A DNA stretch of 33,196 nucleotides from Thermodesulfobacteriota bacterium (GCA_024763535.1 JANTFH010000022.1:1-33196), one strand, 5' to 3'. Shown: positions 16,644 to 26,000, numbered from the stretch's first letter. The notes: generated from the sequence alone by a model not told the origin. Translations and numbers: made by a program.

Positions 16644-18188
16644 CTACTCCGCGAAACGCTCGCGTAAAATTCGATGTAAAATTTTTCCGGTACCGGTGCG
16701 CGGCATCTCGTCGGCAGCGATGAAAAATATCTTTTTCGGACATTTATAAGGTGCCAGCTGAGCCCGGCAGTAATCGGTTACATCTTTTTCCGCCAGAGAG
16801 TGACCCTCTTTCAGAATAATCACCGCGCTCACCTCTTCGCCCCATTTTTCATGCGGCAGACCAACCACGGCAACATCAAAGATATCGTCATGCGCAGCCA
16901 GAACATTTTCGACCTCGGAAGGATAGACGTTCTCGCCGCCGGTGATGATCATATTCTTTTTCCGGTCGACCAGGTAGTAGTAACCCTCATCATCACGCCG
17001 GGCCATATCACCGGCCGAGAAGTATTCGCCCTGAAAGGATTCAGCGGTAACTTCCGGCAGTTTATAGTAGCGATCAAAAAGCATCGGTCCGCGGGAGTAG
17101 AGTTCGCCGACTTCACCGGGAGCGACTTCGTTACCGTTCTCATCGAGGATTTTAATCAAGTCGGTACCCGAAGACTCTTTACCTATGGAGCCCGGTTTGC
17201 GCATCTGATCTTCCGGCATCAGCGTCGTCACGATCCCGGCTTCGGTGGAACCGTAGCCTTCATAGAGCTTAACCCCGGGAATCAGCTTCATGATCGCCTC
17301 TTTATGCTCCTTCCGGGCCGGAGCCGAAGAACAGAGCAGTTTGACAATTGAAGAGAGATCAAAAGAGTCAAGCGTCTCCTGATCGAGGCTGAAGATAAGA
17401 TTATAGTGAGTCGGAATCAGCGACAGGAAGGTGATTTTCTCCTGCTCGATAATCTTTAAAATCTTCTCCGGCCGGAAAGCCCGGGCCGGCTGAATGAAAT
17501 TACCGCCGCCGAAATAGGTTGCCGCAAATGAGAAGAAGGTGGTGTTGACATGACAAAGCGGCATGCAGGTCAAAATCATATCCCGGTAGCTGAAACAGAA
17601 ATCGGCACCATTAATCAGATAGAAAGCGATATAGGATTCGTGCGAACGAACCACGCCTTTCGGCCGACCGGTGGTCCCGGAGGTGTAAAGCAGAATCCAG
17701 GGATCGGCCGGGGCCACCGTAACTTCAGGCTCACTCTCGGCCGCACCGGCGAGCAGAGCTTCATACTCGTGAAATCCGGCAGCCGCTTCACCGACAACAA
17801 CAAAATCGTTGACACTGGTAAGCTGGGCCCGGATGCCTTCAACCATCGGCACGAACTCATCATCAACCATCATCACCTTGGCATCGGCGTTATTGACAAT
17901 ATACTCTACTTCCGGCCCGACCAGACGAAAATTGATCGGATTGATGACCGCACCCAATTTGGCACAGGCGAGATAGAGTTCACAAATTTCAATCGAGTTC
18001 TCCATAAAACAGGAGACCTTATCACCCTTCATCACCCCGAGACCGGAAAGAGCATTCGCCAGCCGGTTGACCCGGACATTAGTCTGTGGATAAGTAAAAT
18101 GACGAGTTGCGTCACAAAAAGCGATCTGCTGCGGAAATTTTACCGCGTTAACCCGTAAAATTTCGCCTAAATTAAGCCATAATGCCAT
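16644..18188 (-). CDS. AMP-forming acyl-CoA ligase
   Basis: A 514-residue ANL-superfamily ligase that activates a carboxylic acid with ATP and CoA through an acyl-adenylate. Motifs in order: the P-loop YTSGTTGRPKG at 168-178, YEGYGSTEAG, YFSAGDMARRDDEGYYYLVDR with the hinge region, GGENVYPSEVENVL, and the catalytic Lys502 in PRTGTGKILHR. All are intact and the length is normal. It lies 13 bp after the ADP-forming synthetase gene and has AGAGGA before its ATG, so the two ligases share a message. The acid specificity cannot be read reliably; the resemblance to medium-chain, aryl- or crotonobetaine-type ligases suggests a non-acetate substrate. It probably primes an imported or reduced organic acid for the dehydratase/thiolase steps. 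Confidence 0.93.
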   Translation of the reverse strand: MALWLNLGEILRVNAVKFPQQIAFCDATRHFTYPQTNVRVNRLANALSGLGVMKGDKVSCFMENSIEICELYLACAKLGAVINPINFRLVGPEVEYIVNNADAKVMMVDDEFVPMVEGIRAQLTSVNDFVVVGEAAAGFHEYEALLAGAAESEPEVTVAPADPWILLYTSGTTGRPKGVVRSHESYIAFYLINGADFCFSYRDMILTCMPLCHVNTTFFSFAATYFGGGNFIQPARAFRPEKILKIIEQEKITFLSLIPTHYNLIFSLDQETLDSFDLSSIVKLLCSSAPARKEHKEAIMKLIPGVKLYEGYGSTEAGIVTTLMPEDQMRKPGSIGKESSGTDLIKILDENGNEVAPGEVGELYSRGPMLFDRYYKLPEVTAESFQGEYFSAGDMARRDDEGYYYLVDRKKNMIITGGENVYPSEVENVLAAHDDIFDVAVVGLPHEKWGEEVSAVIILKEGHSLAEKDVTDYCRAQLAPYKCPKKIFFIAADEMPRTGTGKILHRILRERFAE

Positions 18189-18201
18189 CTTGTAATTCCT
18201 C

Positions 18202-20286
18202 TTATTTCAATTTAATTCTAACATCAACCAGACCCGGTTCCCGACCCTCAGGGTAGGAGAAAATCGGGTTCAAATCCATCTCATCAATCTCGTCATGGTT
18301 CCGCAGCAGCATCGATATGCGGCTTAAAACCTCTTTCAATTTATCGATATCACCACCGGCCCGGCCGCGGATTCCTTCCAGAATTGGAAAACCTTTAATC
18401 CCGTGAATCATCTCATCGATATCATCGGCTGAAAGCGGGTTGAGGCGGAAAACCACATCCTTCATCACTTCGACAAAGATACCGCCGAGGCCGAAAGCCA
18501 CAACATGCCCCAGACCTTCAGTCTCACGGTTGGCACCGACCATCACTTCAATCCCTGGATCGAGAAATTTCTGGATGAAACAGCGGGCACCGGGGAAATT
18601 CTGTGTCATTTTTTCACAGGCGGCCGTCAATTCGGCATCATCCTTGATATTGAGGGCAACCCCGCCGGCATCGGATTTATGAACGACATCCTCGGATTCA
18701 ACCTTGATGGTTACCGGATAGCCGATCTCGGCGGCCGCCGCCAGAGCCCCGGCGCAATCACTGATTTCACCGTAAGCCGGCACCGGCAGGCCGTAAGCCG
18801 CCAGCAGGCTGAAAGCGTCGGCCTGAGCCATAAAAGCACGGCCTGAAGCTTTGGTTTTTTCGATCAACTGGGTCGCAGCGGCGCTGTCAACTCCATTATA
18901 GGATACCGGGGAACTCTCCTGGCGCCGCTGCAGGGCCCCATAACGGGCAATCGCGGCGGCAACCTTACCGGCCATCTCCGGCATATCGAAGGTCGGAATG
19001 CCGCCCTCATTGAAAATTTCCAAAGTCTTCTGCCAGCCCTCTTTTTCGGTCATGACACAGGCCACCATGGGCTTGGACGCGTCTTTGGCAACCTCGGTCA
19101 AACCGCGGGCGACACCTTCGGTATCAACGAAAAACGGGGTGATAAAGTTAACGAAAACGATATCAACTCCGGGGTCACTCATCAGAGTTTCAGCTGACAG
19201 CTTATAGTGCTCCGGAGTCGCGGTCGCCAGAACGTCAACCGGATTGGCGAGTGAGGCTTCAGGATAGAGATTACCCTGAAGACTGTCCCGACTCGCCTGA
19301 CTGATCTCGGAAAGGTCGCAGCCGCGCTCGGTCAGTTCATCGGTAACGATAATTCCGGGGCCGCCGGTATTGGTGATAATGCCAACCCGGTTGCCTTCAG
19401 CCACCGGCAGCTGGGCCAGAGCCCGGGCCGCCTGACAGAGTTCTTCTTCATCGGTAAAGGTCAAAATGCCGCATTTTTCAAGCAGCAGATTGGTGGTCGT
19501 ATCAACCGCCATCATACCGCCGGTATGCGAAGAAACCGCTTTCGCCCCGAGTTTGGTGCGGCCGGTCTTCATCGCCAAAATCGGCTTGCGCTTGGTAATT
19601 TCTTTGGCAACCTTGGCAAATCCGGCCGGATCCTGCAGGGTTTCAATATGAAGCATAATAACCTTGGTGCCGGCATCATTGCCCCAGTATTCAAGGATTT
19701 CGGTGGCATTGATATCAGCCTGATTACCGTAGGAAGCATACATCCGGAAACCGAGCCCGAGTTCATAGAGACGGTTGTTGATAACCTCACCGACACCGCC
19801 CGACTGGGCCATAACCGAGATTGAACCTTCGATCATACTGGTGAAGGTAAAGTTGCAATAGGCCCGAACTTCAGGGTCGGAATTCATCACGCCCTGACAG
19901 TTGGGGCCGAAGACCCGGACGCCGTATTTTCTGGCAACCGCAAGCATCTCTTCCTGAAGTTTGACACCCTCTTCGCCGATCTCACCGAAACCGGCGGTAT
20001 TGACGATGACCACTTTAATGCCCTTTTTACCGCACTTTTCGATCTCGCCGGGGACCCGGGTATTTTTGACGATGATGTGAGCCAGGTCAACCTGAAGCGG
20101 AACATCCATGATGTCTTTATAGGCGATAAAGTTTTTGATATAGGGTGCCTTGGGGTTGATCGGAAAGATCGGCCCCTTGAAACCGCTGTCAACCAGATTC
20201 TCAACAATCCGGTAGCCAATCGTTAAACGTCGATTTGAAGCGCCGATCACAGCTACAGCCCGGGGACGAAAAAGTGCATCTAACAT
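18202..20286 (-). CDS. ADP-forming acyl-CoA synthetase, fused alpha-beta
   Basis: A 694-residue fusion of the two subunits of ADP-forming acetyl/aryl-acetyl-CoA synthetase. The first part (1-130) is a CoA-binding Rossmann domain (AVAVIGASNRRLTIG). It is followed by a succinyl-CoA-ligase-like domain (about 150-450) with the phosphohistidine His254 in SSHTGGMM, and the C-terminal part (about 470-694) is an ATP-grasp domain with the second relay His in VVHKSDAGGVAL and EVMVGANRE, FGLGGIFVEV. The enzyme converts acyl-CoA + ADP + Pi to acid + ATP + CoA, and is the usual energy-conserving partner of 2-oxoacid:ferredoxin oxidoreductases in amino-acid fermenters; iorAB in the same operon supports this. 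GAAGGT precedes the start. A 232-bp gap with a MITE-like insertion separates it from the upstream activator gene. Confidence 0.94.
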   Translation of the reverse strand: MLDALFRPRAVAVIGASNRRLTIGYRIVENLVDSGFKGPIFPINPKAPYIKNFIAYKDIMDVPLQVDLAHIIVKNTRVPGEIEKCGKKGIKVVIVNTAGFGEIGEEGVKLQEEMLAVARKYGVRVFGPNCQGVMNSDPEVRAYCNFTFTSMIEGSISVMAQSGGVGEVINNRLYELGLGFRMYASYGNQADINATEILEYWGNDAGTKVIMLHIETLQDPAGFAKVAKEITKRKPILAMKTGRTKLGAKAVSSHTGGMMAVDTTTNLLLEKCGILTFTDEEELCQAARALAQLPVAEGNRVGIITNTGGPGIIVTDELTERGCDLSEISQASRDSLQGNLYPEASLANPVDVLATATPEHYKLSAETLMSDPGVDIVFVNFITPFFVDTEGVARGLTEVAKDASKPMVACVMTEKEGWQKTLEIFNEGGIPTFDMPEMAGKVAAAIARYGALQRRQESSPVSYNGVDSAAATQLIEKTKASGRAFMAQADAFSLLAAYGLPVPAYGEISDCAGALAAAAEIGYPVTIKVESEDVVHKSDAGGVALNIKDDAELTAACEKMTQNFPGARCFIQKFLDPGIEVMVGANRETEGLGHVVAFGLGGIFVEVMKDVVFRLNPLSADDIDEMIHGIKGFPILEGIRGRAGGDIDKLKEVLSRISMLLRNHDEIDEMDLNPIFSYPEGREPGLVDVRIKLK

Positions 20287-20356
20287 GATAATACCTTCTT
20301 TTTTAGTTTGTCTTACAGTTTAAGAATATTAAAAATAAAATTAATCTAAATCTAAT

Positions 20357-20497
20357 TGTAACTATTCAGCAACCTCCTCAAACCGTCTCGATTTGGGGAC
20401 AGGGGACAGAATTCAATTCTGTCCCCGTGTGAAACAGGGCGAAGCAAAGTTCGATACCATTTGCTATAGCTTTATGAGATCCGGCTAAACAGTTACA
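20357..20497. mobile_element. MITE-like element inserted in the operon
   Basis: A 141-bp non-coding segment begins TGTAACTATTCAGC (20357-20370) and ends GCTAAACAGTTACA (20484-20497), imperfect 14-bp terminal inverted repeats with two mismatches. It is flanked on both sides by the same six bases, TCTAAT (20351-20356 and 20498-20503), a perfect target-site duplication. Inside are a perfect GGGGACAG...CTGTCCCC palindrome (20402-20426), preceded by a partial GGGGACA copy, and the inverted arm AGGGCGAAGCAAAGTTCG (20436-20453) shared with the repeats at 15432-15571. No open reading frame of note. It must be mobilised in trans by a transposase not present in the window. Confidence 0.75.
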
Positions 20498-20518
20498 TCT
20501 AATTTAGCTTTGCACCGG

Positions 20519-21304
20519 TTATATCTTATTGTCTGATAACTCTTTGGCAATCAGGGCCGCGCCCAGGGCGCCGATAACCTGGGGATGAGGCGGAACTTTG
20601 ACCTCCCGGCCTAAAGCCTCACCCAGCATCACCCTGACAATCGGATTATGATCAACCACGCCACCGGTCATCACGACTTTGCCGTCTAAAGCATCCATCT
20701 CGGCAACCCGTTTGACCACGGAACGAAAGACCCCTTTGATGATTCCGTTAATCGGAATCCCGCGCCGGGCCATCCCTAAAATCTCGGTGCAGCTGAAAAC
20801 CGTACAGAAAGAGCCGATCGCAACCTCGGTCGGTGAGGCTTCGGCCATACCGTTTAAGTCCTCAAGTTTAAGGTCGAGACGATAGGCGATCTCTTCGATA
20901 AAGGCCCCGGTACCGGCGGCACATTTGCGGTTCATGGTAAAATTCAAACGCTCACCATGCGCTCCGAGATGAATTATCTTGTTATCCTGGCCGCCGATAT
21001 CAACCACGCTCACCGGCTCCGGGAAGTAGTGATGCACGCCCTTGGCATGACAGAGAATCTCGGTCCGCTGAAAATCGGCAAATTCAACGTTGCGCCGGCC
21101 GTAGCCGGTTGACGTAACCGCGGCGACAGCACTGCGTTCGATACCGGCTGATTCCAAAGCCGCGACCAGAACCGCTTCCGAGACCGCGGCAAAATCATAA
21201 CCGCTGCGCAGAATCGCCTGAGCCAAAATGGCGGAGCTATCATCAACGATAACCGCCTTGGCCGTGGTTGAGCCGATATCTATGCCGGCAAACAGAGATT
21301 TCAT
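20519..21304 (-). CDS. 2-Hydroxyacyl-CoA dehydratase activator ATPase
   Basis: A 261-residue member of the BadF/BadG/BcrA/HgdC ATPase family. It has the ASKHA phosphate loops GIDIGSTTAKAVI (residues 8-20) and VDIGGQDNKII, and the two cysteines that let a homodimer share one 4Fe-4S cluster: Cys128 in NRKCAAGTGAF and Cys167 in GSFCTVF, matching the spacing of the Acidaminococcus HgdC activator (C127, C166). In that system ATP hydrolysis opens the dimer and drives a low-potential electron into the dehydratase. The ATG follows the stop of the upstream Fe-S subunit gene with no gap (TAAATG), so they are coupled and presumably partners. The product acts in the cytoplasm under anoxic conditions. Confidence 0.94.
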   Translation of the reverse strand: MKSLFAGIDIGSTTAKAVIVDDSSAILAQAILRSGYDFAAVSEAVLVAALESAGIERSAVAAVTSTGYGRRNVEFADFQRTEILCHAKGVHHYFPEPVSVVDIGGQDNKIIHLGAHGERLNFTMNRKCAAGTGAFIEEIAYRLDLKLEDLNGMAEASPTEVAIGSFCTVFSCTEILGMARRGIPINGIIKGVFRSVVKRVAEMDALDGKVVMTGGVVDHNPIVRVMLGEALGREVKVPPHPQVIGALGAALIAKELSDNKI

Positions 21305-22531
21305 TTAACCGTCCAGTTGCTCGATGAAAGCCTCAATCTTGGTGATCGCCTGCTCTTCTGAATAGCAGCGCAGATCGTTAAGATCACCGTCAATAGTGAT
21401 GAACGGAATCCCGGTCTCTTTACTGAAACGCTGTGGCAGACCGTAGCGGCAGTTGGAGTTGTTGGGACAGGTTTTGGCATCATGAAAGATAATTCCGTCG
21501 AAATCGAAAAGGTCGAGCATCCGCCGGTAGTAATCTTCCTTATAATCATCATCGCGAACGATAAAAAGTTCGGTGTAGGCCCGGGCCATTGAATTCCACG
21601 GATCATCCGGATCTAAAGCGGTAAAAATCCAGCTGTTGCAATAAGTGGAGGCCACCAGACAGGTCTGCAGGCCGAGAAAAAGCTTGGCATTTTCCCTTAA
21701 TTTACCCCAGATCGGCATCCCTTCCCAGTAGATCCGGTGGCGCTCACCGGCAACCGCGGCCACACCCTGGTCAACCCAGCCCCGCAGCTCTTTGAGCAGC
21801 GTCTCATAATAATCAACCGCCACCTGGGTACCGCGCAGACAAACGGCCGGCCCCATATGAATGGTGCCGTCAAAAAAGGTTAAGGGTGAAGGTTTATTGG
21901 CGGCAATCTCCAGCACATCTTTCCACAAATCGGAACATTTACGGGAGAGCCGTACCGTATCTTTCAAAAGATCCTCGTCCATCTTATTGCCGGTAGCCGC
22001 CGTAATATCGGAGGCCAGCTTCCGCATCTGAGCGGCGATGCTGTCGACATGATCTTTAGTCACCGCCCCGACATTGACAAAACTCTCAATCCCGAAACAG
22101 GGCACCTTCCACTCGCGGGCATACCACTCGAACCAGTCCTTGACGTCGCGGCACTGGTTGGTGTTGTAAACCAGGACATCGGGTTTGGGGATCGATTCGA
22201 TCCCGTCGTAAATTTTACTCAGCGGCGTAAAGCCTTTAAGATAGGCACCGACATCAGAGGTCAGGTAAGAACAGATTTCAGGCGAATAACCGATCGCGTT
22301 GGCGGCCGGAATACAGTCGTTGGCCGCCCGGGAGGCCCCGAGAATCGCGGCATGATTTTCCGGAAAGTAGACCACAAAACCCATCGCCCGAAGAAGTTCG
22401 GCCGGGCCGACACTGGTGCACCAGGCAACCTTGGGATTGCCCGATTTGACCGCGGCATCAATCTCATAGAAATGATCCGCCATCACCTTTTTCATAAGTT
22501 TCGCAGTTTCCAGTTTTTTAATCTCAGCCAT
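21305..22531 (-). CDS. HgdB/BcrB-family Fe-S subunit, single-gene type
   Basis: A 408-residue protein of the 2-hydroxyacyl-CoA dehydratase / benzoyl-CoA reductase subunit family. ATG 22531 with GGAGGC upstream is preferred to TTG 22534. Candidate cluster ligands are Cys87 (PEICSYL), Cys127 (NTNQC) and Cys355/Cys361 (DAKTCPNNSNCRYGLPQ); further family landmarks are CTSVGPAELLRAMG, RIYWEGMPIWGKL and DGDLND. Dehydratases and class I benzoyl-CoA reductases normally need two homologous subunits encoded side by side; here there is only one, directly followed by the activator. That layout also fits the double-cubane [8Fe-9S] cluster proteins (DCCP, E. coli YjiM/YjiL type), ATP-driven low-potential reductases. 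Dehydration of a 2-hydroxyacyl-CoA and DCCP-type reduction are both open. It is the first gene of the operon. Confidence 0.9.
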   Translation of the reverse strand: MAEIKKLETAKLMKKVMADHFYEIDAAVKSGNPKVAWCTSVGPAELLRAMGFVVYFPENHAAILGASRAANDCIPAANAIGYSPEICSYLTSDVGAYLKGFTPLSKIYDGIESIPKPDVLVYNTNQCRDVKDWFEWYAREWKVPCFGIESFVNVGAVTKDHVDSIAAQMRKLASDITAATGNKMDEDLLKDTVRLSRKCSDLWKDVLEIAANKPSPLTFFDGTIHMGPAVCLRGTQVAVDYYETLLKELRGWVDQGVAAVAGERHRIYWEGMPIWGKLRENAKLFLGLQTCLVASTYCNSWIFTALDPDDPWNSMARAYTELFIVRDDDYKEDYYRRMLDLFDFDGIIFHDAKTCPNNSNCRYGLPQRFSKETGIPFITIDGDLNDLRCYSEEQAITKIEAFIEQLDG

Positions 22532-22575
22532 CAATGCCTCCGCGTGTAAATTTGCAGGTAAAAAGTTAAATGTAA

Positions 22576-22605
22576 ATTTTACATCGTATTAAATTGATCT
22601 TGTAA
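22576..22605 (-). promoter_or_regulatory. Likely promoter and operator of the catabolic operon
   Basis: On the minus strand TTACAA (22605-22600) is 18 bp from TAAAAT (22581-22576). A perfect inverted repeat, ATGTAAA-T-TTTACAT (22570-22584), covers the -10 box about 40 bp before the first start codon, a suitable place for a repressor. Proposed by pattern only. Confidence 0.4.
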
Positions 22606-22877
22606 GAATACGGTTGAATATCTGTTTCAGCAACATATATGCCAACCACATCTGCGATCAAAACAAAGACACCACAAGACTACTCAGGGTTAAAGTGAAG
22701 CGAAAAGCTAATGTGCGGGTCGTTAAAAATTAAATCCCCGGTATAAAATTTAACCTCTTGCCCGAATCCCGGCAAAGAGCTCTCCAGACTCTCTTTTTTC
22801 CCTACCTAATTCAGACGGTCAAATACTGTAAGCCATAAACAAAATAAAAATAATTAATGAACAACACTATAATCCAT
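22606..22877. other. Non-coding part of the divergent intergenic region
   Basis: The 510 bases between the divergent genes (22532-23041) contain no gene that I can support. Besides the two proposed promoters, I see a GGTTAAA (22688-22694) / TTTAACC (22749-22755) inverted repeat and a short GAG/CTC pairing before a TTTTTT run near 22790. Neither is convincing as a terminator or riboswitch. Confidence 0.5.
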
Positions 22878-22906
22878 TTGATTTAAACTGTTAAAGGTGT
22901 TATGAG
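22878..22906 (+). promoter_or_regulatory. Possible promoter of the giant surface protein gene
   Basis: TTGATT (22878-22883), 17 bp, TATGAG (22901-22906), each 4/6 to consensus. It would leave a leader of about 130 nt that contains a hairpin at 22945-22986. Confidence 0.35.
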
Positions 22907-22944
22907 AATCGACTAATTAGATAGGGTTTATAAATAAGAGAAAA

Positions 22945-22986
22945 GCAACTGAAACTCCGGTCGATAATCTCTCCTATTTCGGTTGC
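22945..22986 (+). promoter_or_regulatory. Leader hairpin before the giant gene
   Basis: GCAACTGAAA pairs with TTTCGGTTGC (10 bp, one G-U) around a 22-nt loop, 55 bases before the start codon. No T tract follows, so it is not a terminator; it could stabilise the very long mRNA. Confidence 0.4.
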
Positions 22987-23041
22987 CCTTAAGTAAATAA
23001 ATTAAGATTTGAATATAGTTATAATTTAGCAGGAAGAGCCA

Positions 23042-26000
23042 ATGAAACCATCCCGCCGTTTGGAACTCGTCGGAATCCTTATTTTTTTATGTTTTATCAG
23101 TTTAAGCTGGGCAACCAGTGCCCGGGCGGCGCTGGAACTCTCCTTTTCCCAGGAAACGGCCTCGCTCAATATCGGTGAAGAGGGGGAGTGGAAGGTACTG
23201 GTTACCAATCCCGATCCTGACGCGATTGCCAATGCCGAACTGACGGTTACCCTGCCGGATGATTTCACGGTTACCGATAACGGCGGCGGCAGCGAATCCG
23301 CCGGCCCGCCCCACACGCTGGTCTGGTCCGCTGTCAACCTGGCGGGCAACGGCGGTCAGCGCGAATTCTCCTACAAAGCCCGTCCCGACTGCGGAGCCGC
23401 TGACAACCAGAATATGACTGCGGCGATTTATGACGGCAGTAGCACGGTTACGGAATACTCAGGTAAGATTGAGATCAAAAACCCGGTAGTCAGCATAACC
23501 ATGGTCGCTCCCGATGGCAGTTCGGTCGCCCATGCCAGTGTCGGTGACATCGTTACCTGGACCCTGACCATCAAGAACAACAGCGACGCTTCGGTATACC
23601 TCGGAGCAGATATTAAAATTGATACCGGATCTGATGAGGTCACCGAAATAACGAGCTCGTCCGGACATCATTTGCCCGCATCCCTGACAGCGCCGCAGGA
23701 GTGGAACAGCGGCCCGATTTCCGCCCGCAGTGAGGCGCAATACGAGATCAAGGTTGAGGTTTTATCATGTGACCGGGACAACGAATACAGTGTCGTCGTC
23801 AACTGGGGCGATGGCACCAATGCGTGCTCCACTCTGGAAGCCAGGGCCTCAGTCGACCTTGAGATAAATGAGCCTGTGCTCAATATTGAGATCAACAACC
23901 CCGGCCCGATCACCTACTGTCCCGGAGGAGCTAAAACCAGAGCCGCCATCACCATCAGCAACAGCGGTAACGGCCCGGCCGAAAATTGTCTTCTGACGAT
24001 GGAAAACCGGCCGGATGACTGGAAGATTACCCCCATAACCACGGGGTTGAATTTTGTCGAAACGACAAACACTTTCGGTATTACCGACATTCCTCCCGGC
24101 GAGACCCTGACTTTCGAATTTGATATCGAGCCCGATGGCAGCGGCTGTCCTATCACCGAGAGTGCCGACCTGGTATTTACCCCCTTCTACACCAACCAGT
24201 GCGGAAGAGATTACGGTACCGTCTACCATACCCCGGTTATCGGCCCCCAGACCTGGGTCATGGCCGTACCGCCACCGCCCACAATTACCGTAGTGAAAAC
24301 CGGCCCTGGCTCAGCCGAAGTCGGCGCAACCGGATTAACCTACACCGTCACAGCGACCTACACGGGCCCGGACCTGGCCGCTCCATTCACAACGGATCTT
24401 GTCGACAACTATCCGGAGGCATTTGTCCTTACCGACCCCGACAGCGGCACGGTTGACTCAAGTCAACATACGATAACCTGGCCGGCCTCTTTCCAGCACT
24501 CCGGTGACGCTGTTGTCCACACCATTGTTATGGCTGTTCCCGATGACCCCTGTCTCGGATTCAGACGCATCTGCAACCGGGCTAGCGTCAGTTCAGTGCC
24601 GGATGACTGTCGGGGCTGTCCCGGTTTGATCATTCTTGATAATGCCGTGAGATGTACGGACGTTAACGATACACATGGCGATGTCATCAGCTCCTCATCG
24701 GTTACAAGACTCTTTTCCGCACCTGCGGATGTCTGCAGTGATATCCAGTTTAAAACCTGCTATACCTTTAACAGTAGCGGAGCCCCGGCGGACTGGGATG
24801 GGATTAGACTTGACAACCATATGTCTAACCCCGCCGGATTCACTTTTGTTTCGATAGATAAAATTGAGGTTAATGGTACCGATTATACCGACGACTTTCC
24901 AAGTCCCCCACCATCTTTTGATCTTGACCTCTCATATTTGAAAGATACTGCCGCTCCAAAACCCAATAGTGGTGCCACTTTATGCGTTACCTACACCTAT
25001 ACAACCCGAAACAGTGAAGGTGATTTTTTTCGTAATATCTCGGCTTTAACGGTACCCGGCAACGGCACCGGCTGCGGAAATTCTGTTGCTTTTAACGTGG
25101 CCGCCGATTTTTCGGTCGAAGGCTCCCGTATGGAAGTTACGGCCGGCGGTACCCCGGATCTGATCAACACCTGCGAAATTCAGGAATACACTATCACCAT
25201 CGGCGGGTTCCGCACCCTTTACGATGCCAAAGTTACGCTTGACACGGAGAGCGTATCGCAAACCCTGTACGTAGACACTGTCAGCTTTACCGATATTAAA
25301 GATGCCGCCGGCAATGAGATTGCCCCATTTGAAGCCGTCGACAACGGCGATGGAACCTATACCTGGGATTTTGCTGCCCATGCAGTTGGCGGAGATATCC
25401 TGCCGCAGGGCACAATTACGTTCAGAATGAAACACAGCTGCAACACGGAGGGACTGGAGTGGGCGGCGACCGGAGTCTATAACAACAAATGTGAAGATGG
25501 AACCACCCCCCCCGTACGTACGGCCCCGCGTTCAACCGACGCGACCCTTAAAGTCCTGGACGGTGTACCGACACTGCACCTGGGCCCGGCCACGGTCTTC
25601 TCCCTTACCCCCTACCCCAAACAAACTGTGGCTATCGTTAACGGCGGCTCGGGACCGCTCTACAATGTCGCGGTGAGAGTTTCTCTGGATGCCGACCTGA
25701 TCTACTTTAGCTCCAGTGTAATATCGGGCAGTCCACCCGATTCAATAGAGATAATCGACGATCATAATGTGATTCTCCATTATGATGAAATCGAGTCCGG
25801 AAGCTGGAGAATTCTCAGGATAAAACTCAAACTGACCGGCTGTACGGAACTCGGCATTAACGCCTCTTTGAGCTGGTGCGAACCCGATCCAGATGAATCG
25901 TGTGATATTGTGGAAAAGAGTTCCGTCGTCTCACTGCCTGACTCCCAGGTCATGGTCATCAGTCACACCGGCGACAAATTTGATTACTGCAACGATCAGC

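Noticed and set aside
22921-23041. Possible cyclic-di-GMP riboswitch before the giant gene
   Set aside because: The leader has a hairpin but lacks the conserved GEMM core bases and tetraloop/receptor pattern.
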